From: Geoglobus sp.
GTDB taxonomy: Archaea > Halobacteriota > Archaeoglobi > Archaeoglobales > Archaeoglobaceae
Direction of reading: 5' to 3'
NCBI GenBank assembly: GCA_015523645.1
Contig: WAJY01000248.1
Span: 1-22,691 of the forward strand
Length of the DNA stretch: 22,691 bases
Part shown: one piece after another, positions 15,851-22,333 of the stretch
Layout of the letters: each line of letters starts with the position of its first letter
How positions within the stretch are numbered: position 1 is the stretch's first letter
Notes under the pieces: model-generated
The model's input: the letters and a program-made list of their open reading frames with translations, nothing else
Told to the model about the DNA's origin: nothing
The model's database searches: none
Program-made: the position numbers and the translations under genes

Positions 15851-15861
15851 TGGTCTAACCA
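15851..15861. promoter_or_regulatory. FadR-type operator TGGTCTAACCA, suyA promoter
   Basis: Identical 11-mer to the dehydrogenase promoter site, here extended to 13 bases with perfect GTGGT/ACCAC arms (15850-15862). It lies about 11 bases downstream of the TATA box and overlaps the predicted mRNA start (near 15850). Confidence 0.75.
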
Positions 15862-15872
15862 CCACCTATTTG

Positions 15873-15879
15873 TATATAT
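15873..15879 (-). promoter_or_regulatory. TATA box of the suyA operon
   Basis: On the minus strand this reads ATATATA, within GATATATACAAAT, giving a short leader that contains the suyA ribosome site. Confidence 0.55.
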
Positions 15880-15906
15880 CGTTTTCCCTCTTAATCTGCA
15901 AGCAGA

Positions 15907-16626
15907 TCAGTGAACGAACACAATTCCAAATGTTGTTGCGCATGGAAAGTCTTCAGGTGGAATCGGTCTCGCTCTCACAGGATATACCTCCCATCCGAGC
16001 TTTGAAGCGAGATCTATAACATCGATGCCAACAGCCTCCATGGCAGGTCTAGCCTTGAGAACAAACCTGCATCTCTCCCCTTTAAGCACACTGCACGGCT
16101 GCATCATGCAGAGTGCATGCTGACACGAACCACCTCCAAACCCCATCGCAAAATAATACCCATCACTGAACGCTTGAGCTTCAAGAAGACCGACAACCTC
16201 CATGTTCTTTCTGTAATGCCTGGCTATGTCTTCCTCTTTTTTAGGATCAACAAAATCATCCTTTGGTTCGACAGCTCTTTTTATCACAAGGGCATACTTG
16301 TATCTTGGAATTATTTTGCCCATCTCCTCAGCTGTTGGGCTGTATGGAGGGCAATTTATGCAGTTGTTGTAATGATGGCAGACAGATATTCTGCACTTCA
16401 TCCTTAACCTTTCATCAACACTCACCATCGATGCAGGAATTACTTTGGCATCCTCACATCCAAGTTTCAACGCAAATTCCTTGTATCTCTCAAGATCCTC
16501 CAGCAACTCTCTTTCAGAAACGCCAGTTTTGAACCTCCTAGGCTTCTGAAACATTCCTAACTGTCTCAGAAACTCGCGGTCAAATCTTGCAAATCTGTTC
16601 TTCTCCTCAATCTTGATTTTATTCAT
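15907..16626 (-). CDS. DUF2284-family Cys-rich putative metal-binding protein
   Basis: 239 residues of a family common in anaerobes and methanogens, function unknown. Two cysteine groups are seen: RMKCRISVCHHYNNCINCPP (residues about 75-95) and SCQHALCMMQPCSVLKGERC (about 170-190), arranged as in iron-sulfur proteins. ATG 16626 is used; an A/T-rich stretch about 25 bases upstream could be a TATA box, suggesting a leaderless mRNA. It lies downstream of nothing on its strand and ends 46 bases before the region of the suyA TATA box; it may thus read toward the suyA operon, but a separate suyA promoter is evident. Family members are sometimes associated with corrinoid or redox genes. No function is assigned. 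Confidence 0.85.
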   Translation of the reverse strand: MNKIKIEEKNRFARFDREFLRQLGMFQKPRRFKTGVSERELLEDLERYKEFALKLGCEDAKVIPASMVSVDERLRMKCRISVCHHYNNCINCPPYSPTAEEMGKIIPRYKYALVIKRAVEPKDDFVDPKKEEDIARHYRKNMEVVGLLEAQAFSDGYYFAMGFGGGSCQHALCMMQPCSVLKGERCRFVLKARPAMEAVGIDVIDLASKLGWEVYPVRARPIPPEDFPCATTFGIVFVH

Positions 16627-16699
16627 TAAAGATGATCTGTTTCAAAATTTAATAAGATTTCGCCATAGCATCATTTCCCCAATTTCTGAAATGGGAAAA

Positions 16700-16709
16700 G
16701 TTTATCTTT
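16700..16709 (+). promoter_or_regulatory. TATA box of the amidohydrolase gene
   Basis: GTTTATCTTT, preceded by A-rich GGGAAAA (BRE-like), lies about 25 bases before GTG 16730, consistent with a leaderless mRNA from that GTG. Confidence 0.45.
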
Positions 16710-16729
16710 TTATCAGGAGCTTAAATCTT

Positions 16730-17440
16730 GTGAGAATTATCAACGCACACGTTCACATTGGCAAATCTCTAGCCTTATCAATGGATGTGAAGATTGAGGA
16801 TGTTGAGAAAGAGATGATTGAGGCTGGAGTTCATGAATGCCTTGTTTTCCCGTTTCCTTCATGGGCTGTTGAAAATTCCGAAGTTAATTCTTGGATTTTG
16901 GAGATTTGTGAGAGAAATAAAGTGTTTCATCCTGTTTTTTATGTGAGGGACGATCTTAAAGCCCCCGAAAACAGCAGATATGTGGCAGTTAAATGGCATT
17001 GGGTGAGAGGTGTATCTGACACAAAATCAAATTACAGCGTTCTGAGGGATGAAGGGCTGGAAGAACTTGTTGAAGAGATAATCAGACTTGGAGTTCCAGT
17101 GATATTTGAGGAGGAGTTCGAATTCACAAAGATGTTCACGGAGATGTTCAGAGACGCTAAACTGATAATTCCCCATCTCGGTGCTCTTGGTGGAGATCCA
17201 TCTGCGTTTCTTGATGAGTTTGAAAATAATGAGAACATCTACTTCGACACATCTCTTTCTTCTCTCCCAACCCTTCTGAGATTCGTGGAGAGAATTGGAG
17301 CGAAGAGAATGATCTTCGGCTCCGATTTGCCATTTGGAAACATGAAATATGAGCTTGAAAAAATCATCAATCTTGAGATTGACAGAAAGGAAAAGGAGAG
17401 AATTCTTTGCAGAAACATAAGGAAATTGTGCAATATCTAG
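16730..17440 (+). CDS. Amidohydrolase-family (Amidohydro_2/TatD-like) metal hydrolase
   Basis: A TIM-barrel metal-dependent hydrolase or decarboxylase of 236 residues. The metal motif HxH (AHVHIG) sits near residue 7, the second-shell histidine in IIPHLGALGG and the catalytic aspartate in MIFGSDLPFGN, which ends the barrel as in Amidohydro_2 proteins. GTG 16730 is chosen because the conserved strand RIINAHVHIG begins there and the TATA box is at leaderless spacing; earlier in-frame starts give residues unlike the family. It is divergent from the DUF2284 gene. Substrates in this family range widely (2-amino-3-carboxymuconate derivatives, lactones, other small acids), so none is proposed. Confidence 0.85.
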   Translation: MRIINAHVHIGKSLALSMDVKIEDVEKEMIEAGVHECLVFPFPSWAVENSEVNSWILEICERNKVFHPVFYVRDDLKAPENSRYVAVKWHWVRGVSDTKSNYSVLRDEGLEELVEEIIRLGVPVIFEEEFEFTKMFTEMFRDAKLIIPHLGALGGDPSAFLDEFENNENIYFDTSLSSLPTLLRFVERIGAKRMIFGSDLPFGNMKYELEKIINLEIDRKEKERILCRNIRKLCNI

Positions 17441-17453
17441 CATCAACCAAAAA

Positions 17454-17463
17454 TTTTATATCC
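17454..17463 (+). promoter_or_regulatory. TATA box of the symporter operon
   Basis: TTTTATATCC lies about 26 bases before ATG 17486, indicating a leaderless mRNA. The perfect palindrome follows immediately. Confidence 0.5.
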
Positions 17464-17469
17464 AACAAA

Positions 17470-17487
17470 ATCGAACACGTGTTCGAT
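17470..17487. promoter_or_regulatory. Perfect 18-bp palindrome, putative operator of the symporter operon
   Basis: The sequence ATCGAACACGTGTTCGAT is its own reverse complement over all 18 bases. It spans from 7 bases after the TATA box into the ATG at 17486, so a bound protein would cover the transcription start. It is unrelated to TGGTCTAACCA. The binding protein is unknown; the nearby winged-helix gene (19752-20027) or a regulator elsewhere are candidates. Confidence 0.65.
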
Positions 17488-17638
17488 GAGGGTGATTGAG
17501 CCTTTGTTGATTATACTTGCAATGATCTTTCCGTTTGTCGGGATTAAAAGCCATGACCTCTCCACATACATATACTGGACAGCTGTAGTTTCCTTGTATC
17601 TTGCATACACAACATACAAGAGGTGGGAGATTGAATAG
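17486..17638 (+). CDS. Small (50-residue) two-helix membrane protein, SSF symporter partner
   Basis: A reading frame from ATG 17486 to TAG 17638 encodes MRVIEPLLIILAMIFPFVGI then, after KSHDLSTY, a second hydrophobic helix and a charged TYKRWEIE end. It has two predicted membrane helices. Its stop overlaps the TTG start of the symporter by eight bases, so the two are coupled. Small accessory membrane proteins (such as DUF3311- or DUF485/DUF997-type) often precede sodium:solute symporter genes in this way; the resemblance here is of position and layout, not of firm sequence identity. The start matches the leaderless promoter. Confidence 0.7.
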   Translation: MRVIEPLLIILAMIFPFVGIKSHDLSTYIYWTAVVSLYLAYTTYKRWEIE

Positions 17639-18971
17639 CTTTCTGATAGTTGTTTTTCTCTATGCAGTAGCAGGAACGGCAATCGCTCTTTATGCGAGGA
17701 AGATTGGCATAAGGGATGATGTTGACTACTACATTGCAGGAAGAAATGTTAGCGGAGCTATCTCAGCTTTAACCTATGCTGCAACGACATACTCAGCTTT
17801 TATGATGATTGGTCTTGTTGGTCTAAGCTATGCCAGCGGTGTGGGAGCCTATGGCTTCGAGCTCTTCTATCTTGTTGGCACGTTAATGCTCCTAACCTAC
17901 TACGCCCCAAAGATATGGAACATGTCAAAGGAGCTAGACGTTGTCTCTCCAGCAGAGTTACTTGGGAAAAGGTTTGGAAGTGCAACAGCAATCTCAGTTG
18001 CAACAATTTCTCTGATTGCCTTAATTCCCTACACATCAATACAACTAATTGGTGTCTCTCTTGTAATTGAGAAGCTCTCTGGTATAGGTTTCAACGCAGG
18101 AATAGCAATATCAGCCCTACTCATAGCACTATGGGCATTCATAGGTGGTTTGAGGGGCGTTGCATGGACTGATGCTCTTCAGGGAGTTATAATGATCTCA
18201 GCATCCCTTGTAGCTCTGCTTTACGTTTTTTCAATGAATCCGGACTTTGCGAGCGAGATTCCAAAGCTTGGAGATCTTTTGGTGGTGCCAAACAAAATTT
18301 GGACTCCATCAAGGTTTATCTCTCTCACAGTTCCATGGTTTTTCTTTGCGCTAACAAATCCTCAGGTTTTCCAAAGGATATTCATTCCCAAGAATGAAAG
18401 GGCTTTGAAGCGAATGGTTGTATACTTTGGAGCATTCGGACTCACATACACCATCATCGTCACACTGATTGGACTCATGCTCAGGGTGATGTCCCAGAGT
18501 GGTGGATTTCCAGCAATAAACGACAGAGACCTCGTCACACCCACTCTCCTATCGATGATGCCAGAATGGATGGCACTTTTTGTAGGATTGAGCATACTTG
18601 CTGCAGCAATAACAACAGCCAACTCAATAATCCTCAGCCTTTCATCAATGGTTTCAAGGGACTTGTTCAAAAACCCGCTTGCCGGAAGAATGGCGATAAT
18701 CATCTTGACACTTGCTGTGGCTGTTTTTGCATCCTCAAGACCAGCATACATAGTTGAGCTTGCTGTGATGTCCTCAACTCTGCTTCTTTCAACTTTACCG
18801 CTGGTTGTAGCCATTGTCCATACAAGGTTTGAGAGAGGATTTGAAGCTCTAATAACTGCATTCATTGTAGGAGTTGTGTTAAGCTACTTAAAGTACCCAT
18901 TTACCGGGTTGGCTGTCCTTGCCATTGGATTCTCGGTTATTATGCTGACTAACATGCCGAAAAGACGATAA
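17631..18971 (+). CDS. Sodium:solute symporter family (SSF) permease
   Basis: A membrane protein of about 446 residues with roughly 12-13 helices. The SSF signature is seen in DVDYYIAGRNVSG (N-terminus), TYAATTYSAFMMIGLVG, IGGLRGVAWTDALQGVIM, and the Ser-rich helix TTANSIILSLSSMVSRDL, which carries sodium-site serines. It imports a solute with sodium. TTG 17631 is chosen since GAGGTGGGAGA precedes it at a proper distance; a TTG at 17601 in frame would add ten non-hydrophobic residues. It overlaps the small gene by eight bases. Members transport pantothenate, proline, acetate, monocarboxylates and others; the substrate here is unknown. Its promoter carries a palindrome distinct from the suy island sites. 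Confidence 0.9.
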   Translation: MNSFLIVVFLYAVAGTAIALYARKIGIRDDVDYYIAGRNVSGAISALTYAATTYSAFMMIGLVGLSYASGVGAYGFELFYLVGTLMLLTYYAPKIWNMSKELDVVSPAELLGKRFGSATAISVATISLIALIPYTSIQLIGVSLVIEKLSGIGFNAGIAISALLIALWAFIGGLRGVAWTDALQGVIMISASLVALLYVFSMNPDFASEIPKLGDLLVVPNKIWTPSRFISLTVPWFFFALTNPQVFQRIFIPKNERALKRMVVYFGAFGLTYTIIVTLIGLMLRVMSQSGGFPAINDRDLVTPTLLSMMPEWMALFVGLSILAAAITTANSIILSLSSMVSRDLFKNPLAGRMAIIILTLAVAVFASSRPAYIVELAVMSSTLLLSTLPLVVAIVHTRFERGFEALITAFIVGVVLSYLKYPFTGLAVLAIGFSVIMLTNMPKRR

Positions 18972-18991
18972 GCTCTGGAAAAATTCAATTT

Positions 18992-19759
18992 CTATTTTAT
19001 TGAGTCAATAAACTTCAGGTCATCCAGGAAAGGATAATTTCTCCTAGCTCTTTCAACCTCAGAAAGATCAATTTTCGAGAAAACAAGCTCTTGGAGATTT
19101 CCAGCCTCATTTAAAACCTTTCCATATGGATCTACTATGGCAGAGTGTCCATTATAAATTCCCTTTTCATCCACACAGTTAACAGCAGCAACATAAAACT
19201 GGTTCTCTATTGCCCTGGCTCTGATTAAAACCCTCCAGTGTTCAATCCTCACTGCAGGAAACTCAGCAGGTACTGCAAGTATCTCAGCCCCCTTCTTCAT
19301 CAGCTCCCTTGCAAGCTCCGGAAACCTTATTTCATAGCAAACCAAGACTCCAATCTTACCTACCGGTGTGTCGAAAACCCTAAGCTCCTTTCCAGGTGTG
19401 AAGTGCTCTCTCTCATCAGTCAATGGAAAGGGAAGAATTTTCCTGTATTTCCCTATTATCTCTCCATCATAAATGAGGCATACAGAATTGTAAAGCTCCT
19501 CATCTCTCTCCACAACTCCTGTGACTATGAGAGTGTCCTTTCCCCTGGAAAATCTGAGCACAGGATTCAGCTCATCCTCAGCAGTTTCAACATTCAAAAA
19601 GTTTTCTGAATGCAATCCTGTGTTTGAAGCTTCTGGAAGAATTGCAAGGTCAGCATTTACCTGCACAGCTCTTTTTAAAAGACTTAATGCCTTAGACTTG
19701 TTCACCTCCACATCCTTGGTTATTCTTTGCTGGGCACATGCGACAACAATCTCACTCAA
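18992..19759 (-). CDS. Nitrilase-superfamily carbon-nitrogen hydrolase
   Basis: 255 residues with the catalytic triad of the nitrilase superfamily: Glu43 (LPEAS), Lys107 (KYRKILPF) and Cys141 (VLVCYEIRFPELA). Such proteins hydrolyse amides, omega-amides, nitriles or carbamoyl groups. A TTG at 19759 is the start: it overlaps the stop of the winged-helix gene by eight bases (CACATTGAGTGA, regulator ending HIE-stop), with GGTGGT upstream, so the two are translationally coupled. The short length and YEIRFPEL motif resemble omega-amidase or carbamoylputrescine amidase-like members, but the substrate is not determinable. Confidence 0.88.
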   Translation of the reverse strand: MSEIVVACAQQRITKDVEVNKSKALSLLKRAVQVNADLAILPEASNTGLHSENFLNVETAEDELNPVLRFSRGKDTLIVTGVVERDEELYNSVCLIYDGEIIGKYRKILPFPLTDEREHFTPGKELRVFDTPVGKIGVLVCYEIRFPELARELMKKGAEILAVPAEFPAVRIEHWRVLIRARAIENQFYVAAVNCVDEKGIYNGHSAIVDPYGKVLNEAGNLQELVFSKIDLSEVERARRNYPFLDDLKFIDSIK

Positions 19760-20027
19760 TGTGATCCACCACCATTCCCTCCTTTGTTATCTCCACTTTC
19801 TCTCCATCTCTAACAATACAGAAACCCCACTCCAGTATTTTAAGGTGGTAATCAAGCTGTTTTTCATCCAAGGCAAGCTCATCCTTTATCTCATCAAGGT
19901 TTTTCCCTTCCCTGACAAGCTTCAGGATCTTCCTTCTTATTGGGCTGTTTACTGCAATCTGATATCTTTTGTGATATTCCCTGCTTTTCTCTATTGATTC
20001 GCTATGCCTGCTCCAGCTTTCACGCAT
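19752..20027 (-). CDS. Winged-helix (ArsR-like) DNA-binding regulator
   Basis: 91 residues. Residues about 28-60 form a helix-turn-helix (SPIRRKILKLVREGKNLDEIKDELALDEKQLDYHLKILEW) and the remainder a beta wing (IVRDGEKVEITKEG). No ArsR metal-site CxC is present; a single Cys occurs in WGFCIV. ATG 20027 has a GGTGTGGGG ribosome site. It overlaps the nitrilase gene downstream and is divergent from the Cys-protein gene at 20109, so it may regulate one or both. I could not identify its binding site. Confidence 0.8.
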   Translation of the reverse strand: MRESWSRHSESIEKSREYHKRYQIAVNSPIRRKILKLVREGKNLDEIKDELALDEKQLDYHLKILEWGFCIVRDGEKVEITKEGMVVDHIE

Positions 20028-20078
20028 AACCCCACACCTTCCTTGCTTTTGATGGTTGGAAGAAAATGCATTAAAAGG

Positions 20079-20086
20079 TTATATAC
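20079..20086 (+). promoter_or_regulatory. TATA box of the DUF6951-like gene
   Basis: TTATATAC, preceded by AAAAGG, lies about 27 bases before ATG 20109, which has no ribosome site, so the mRNA is probably leaderless. Confidence 0.5.
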
Positions 20087-20108
20087 TTTCCCCATCCCCA
20101 GGAATTCC

Positions 20109-20417
20109 ATGAGAATAACGGTTAAAGACCAGCCCTGCGGTTACAAAACTGAGATTTGTGTTGAGAAAGTTGACAAAAGAAGTGTGAGGGTGAAGGTAAA
20201 GTCGGAATGTCCGGATGTTCAAAGATATGGGGAAAGGCTTGGAATTCTTGATGCGAAAGATATTCTCACAAAAATTCCGGAGAACAATGTTTACAGGCTT
20301 GCAGACATAAGGCATTCAACCTGCGTAATTCCATACATGATTCTGAAGGCTGCTGAGATAGAACTTGGGCTGAACGTGAAGAAGTTTTTCAGCTATCAGA
20401 TCGATGAGAGCTGTTAA
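20109..20417 (+). CDS. Small Cys-containing conserved protein, DUF6951-like
   Basis: 102 residues. Cysteines occur in KDQPCGYKTEI, KSECPDVQ, RHSTCVIPYMILKAAE and the C-terminal DESC. The layout, with a CG near the N-terminus, an SxCP in the middle and HxxCxxPxxILKAxE near the end, resembles the DUF6951 family of methanogens and related archaea as I recall it; function unknown, possible metal or redox role. A longer frame begins at 20004, but ATG 20109 fits the TATA spacing and the family start. The next gene, TusA, follows by 55 bases with its own TATA box. Confidence 0.7.
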   Translation: MRITVKDQPCGYKTEICVEKVDKRSVRVKVKSECPDVQRYGERLGILDAKDILTKIPENNVYRLADIRHSTCVIPYMILKAAEIELGLNVKKFFSYQIDESC

Positions 20418-20442
20418 AGCTTTGAATTTCCCTGGCAAAAGT

Positions 20443-20450
20443 TTTATAAT
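20443..20450 (+). promoter_or_regulatory. TATA box of tusA
   Basis: TTTATAAT lies about 26 bases before ATG 20473 and suggests a leaderless start there. Confidence 0.5.
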
Positions 20451-20472
20451 GCATTGAAAATGAGTGAGTTCG

Positions 20473-20691
20473 ATGAGAGTTATCGACTTAAGGGGACTTG
20501 TTTGCCCCGAACCTCTAATCAGAATGGCTGGAGAGATAAAAAAGATTGAGAGCGGTGAGACTTTCGAGGTTCTTGCCACCGATCCTGGAACACTAACAGA
20601 CATACCCATGTGGGCAAGAAACAACAATATAGAGGTTATTGAGAGCAAGAGAGAGAATGACATCATAAAGTTCACATTAAGAAAGCCTTAG
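20473..20691 (+). CDS. tusA: TusA-family sulfur carrier protein
   Basis: 72 residues with the defining CPxP motif (LRGLVCPEPLIRM) near the N-terminus and the beta-alpha fold of SirA/TusA proteins (TFEVLATDPGTLTDIPMWA). The cysteine carries persulfide sulfur in thiolation, molybdenum cofactor work or dissimilatory sulfur metabolism. A GTG at 20464 would add three residues; the TATA spacing and the usual length favour ATG 20473. It lies between a Cys-rich small protein and redox-type genes. The family is certain; the pathway is not. Confidence 0.92.
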   Translation: MRVIDLRGLVCPEPLIRMAGEIKKIESGETFEVLATDPGTLTDIPMWARNNNIEVIESKRENDIIKFTLRKP

Positions 20692-20816
20692 AAGTCACTT
20701 CGAATTTTATCCAACATATCCTGAAATTTTTGAATATTTTATAACATTTTTCAGAATTTTTCAGAGAAAAACTTAAATAGGTCGATTAAAAATTACAAAA
20801 AAAGGAGGATGGTAGC

Positions 20817-21233
20817 ATGACAGATGATTGTGAGCAGTATGTTAGGGAGAAGATGAAGCTGTATCCTAGATTTTTGCAGCCAATCTGCCAGATATGGCCC
20901 GAGGCAGCCAAAAAATTTGCGGACTTCTATGAGGAAATTTTCAAGGATGGTGCATTGGACAGAAAAACGAAGGAACTGATTTTTACAGCTATAGGGGTAG
21001 CAACAGCCTCTCCAAGATGCATCGTTCATGTTATAGCCGCAGTTGAGGCAGGAGCCACAGACGAGGAAATACTGGAGGCAGTAACTGTCGGATTTATTGG
21101 AGCTGGCTTCTATCCCAACAATCCTGGCATTCCGTATGCATTTGAGTATGCAGCAAAGGCTTTAGAAGTTGCTCAGAAATACAGGAAAGGAGAAGATTGG
21201 GAGTATCTCCAGCCTCCAGAGTTCAGAGGTTAA
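20817..21233 (+). CDS. Carboxymuconolactone decarboxylase (AhpD-like) family protein with degenerate CxxC
   Basis: 138 residues of the CMD fold: KTKELIFTAIGVATASPRCIVHVIAAVEAGATDEEILEAVTVG is the helical core. The family redox pair CxxC is here SPRC, so only the second cysteine and the proton-relay histidine (CIVH) remain; peroxidase activity like AhpD is therefore unlikely, and a single-thiol or non-redox role is more probable. ATG 20817 has AAGGAGGAT directly upstream. A TATA-like ACTTAAATAG lies near 20770. It is followed by the MtaA-like gene after 39 bases, which may share the mRNA. Confidence 0.85.
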   Translation: MTDDCEQYVREKMKLYPRFLQPICQIWPEAAKKFADFYEEIFKDGALDRKTKELIFTAIGVATASPRCIVHVIAAVEAGATDEEILEAVTVGFIGAGFYPNNPGIPYAFEYAAKALEVAQKYRKGEDWEYLQPPEFRG

Positions 21234-21256
21234 ATTTTCTTTCCAATTTTTTATTT
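21232..21256 (+). terminator. T-rich stretch after the CMD gene
   Basis: Several T runs (TTTTC, then TTTTTTATTTTTTG) follow the stop, as in archaeal intrinsic termination. The next gene has its own GAGGTGGTG ribosome site, so readthrough is also plausible. Confidence 0.3.
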
Positions 21257-21272
21257 TTTGAGGTGGTGATTT

Positions 21273-22295
21273 TTGAAACCAAAGGATATTCTGCTTGAAG
21301 CCTTTAATCTAGGAACTCCTGAAAGAGTGCCAGCTGTAATATTTGGTGGAGGGATGTGGACAATAAAGAACTCAGGAAAGACATTCATGGATTTCATAGG
21401 CAAGCCAAGAGAGTATGCTGAGGTGATAATCAAAACCGCTGACATTCTTCAGTCAGACATGGTATATCCTGGCTCAGGGTACAATAACTTTCTTGCCGCT
21501 GCAATTGGAGGTAAGATTAAAGTGAGGCACATAGGTGCTCCTGACTTGGAAGGACCGATAATCAACTCCCCTGAAGACCTAGAATCACTGGAAATCGACA
21601 GGATATATGAGGATGAGGCTCTGCAGACAATCTGGAAAGCTTCTGAGATCGTTTTCAATGAAATTGGTGACAGGTATTTGGTTGGGACGACATCTTGGGG
21701 TCCATTCACCAAAGCAGGAAATTTGAGAGGTGTGGAGGCATTGATGAGGGATGTCTACAAGAACAAGGAATTTGCAATGAAGGTCATTGAGTTTGCAAAG
21801 GATCTCATACTAGCTTTCTATGAACCCCTGATAAAGGATGTTGGAATGGATGCGATAAGCATAGCAGACCCAACTGCAAGCGGAGATCTGATATCCAGAA
21901 AACATTTCCTCGAATTTGCCCTCCCAGCCTTAAAAGATCTTATAGACAAAATGAAAAAGAGAGGTGTTGTAACGTTCCTCCACATATGCGGAGATACAAG
22001 TGACAAGCTGAAAGAAATAGCTGAAACCAAAGCAGGATGCTTTAGCTTGGATCACAAGGTGAACTTGGCTTATGCAAAAAAAGAACTTCAGGGAGTTATT
22101 TGCATAGCTGGAAATGTTGATCCTGTTTCAGTAATGAATGATGGAACACCCGAATATGTGGAAGAGATTTCAAGAAAATGCATTGAGGATGCAGCAGAAG
22201 GAGGGGGTTATGTTCTCTGTCCGGGATGCGATATCCCGCCCACAGTCCCCCTCGAAAACATAAAAGCATTTATAAAATCAACAAGAAAATCTTAG
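21273..22295 (+). CDS. UroD-family corrinoid methyltransferase-like protein (MtaA/MtbA type)
   Basis: 340 residues of the uroporphyrinogen decarboxylase/cobamide methyltransferase superfamily. Zinc-ligand residues of the MtaA/MtbA group are visible: His237 and Cys239 (LHICGD) and Cys316/Cys319 (VLCPGCDIPP). Such enzymes transfer a methyl group from a corrinoid protein to a thiol; others in the family demethylate different substrates. TTG 21273 is the start, with GAGGTGGTGAT upstream. No corrinoid protein or activase is in the window. The acceptor thiol is unknown; coenzyme M is the known acceptor for MtaA/MtbA, but many anaerobes have non-CoM homologues. True heme-pathway UroD is unlikely because of the Cys/His set. 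Confidence 0.85.
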   Translation: MKPKDILLEAFNLGTPERVPAVIFGGGMWTIKNSGKTFMDFIGKPREYAEVIIKTADILQSDMVYPGSGYNNFLAAAIGGKIKVRHIGAPDLEGPIINSPEDLESLEIDRIYEDEALQTIWKASEIVFNEIGDRYLVGTTSWGPFTKAGNLRGVEALMRDVYKNKEFAMKVIEFAKDLILAFYEPLIKDVGMDAISIADPTASGDLISRKHFLEFALPALKDLIDKMKKRGVVTFLHICGDTSDKLKEIAETKAGCFSLDHKVNLAYAKKELQGVICIAGNVDPVSVMNDGTPEYVEEISRKCIEDAAEGGGYVLCPGCDIPPTVPLENIKAFIKSTRKS

Positions 22296-22300
22296 GTTAA

Positions 22301-22312
22301 ATCCTTAAATAT
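22301..22312 (+). promoter_or_regulatory. TATA-like element of the OsmC gene
   Basis: CCTTAAATATTG lies about 26 bases before ATG 22334, which lacks a ribosome site, suggesting a leaderless mRNA. Confidence 0.4.
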
Positions 22313-22333
22313 TGTTGATTTCAATTCTTTTTT

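Noticed and set aside
19521..19997. 158-residue plus-strand frame opposite the nitrilase and winged-helix genes
   Set aside because: Hydrophobic, Phe/Ser/Cys-rich shadow of two well-supported genes on the other strand.
21273..22295. Heme-pathway uroporphyrinogen decarboxylase
   Set aside because: The H-x-C and C-x-x-C residues and neighbours point to the corrinoid methyltransferase branch instead of true UroD.
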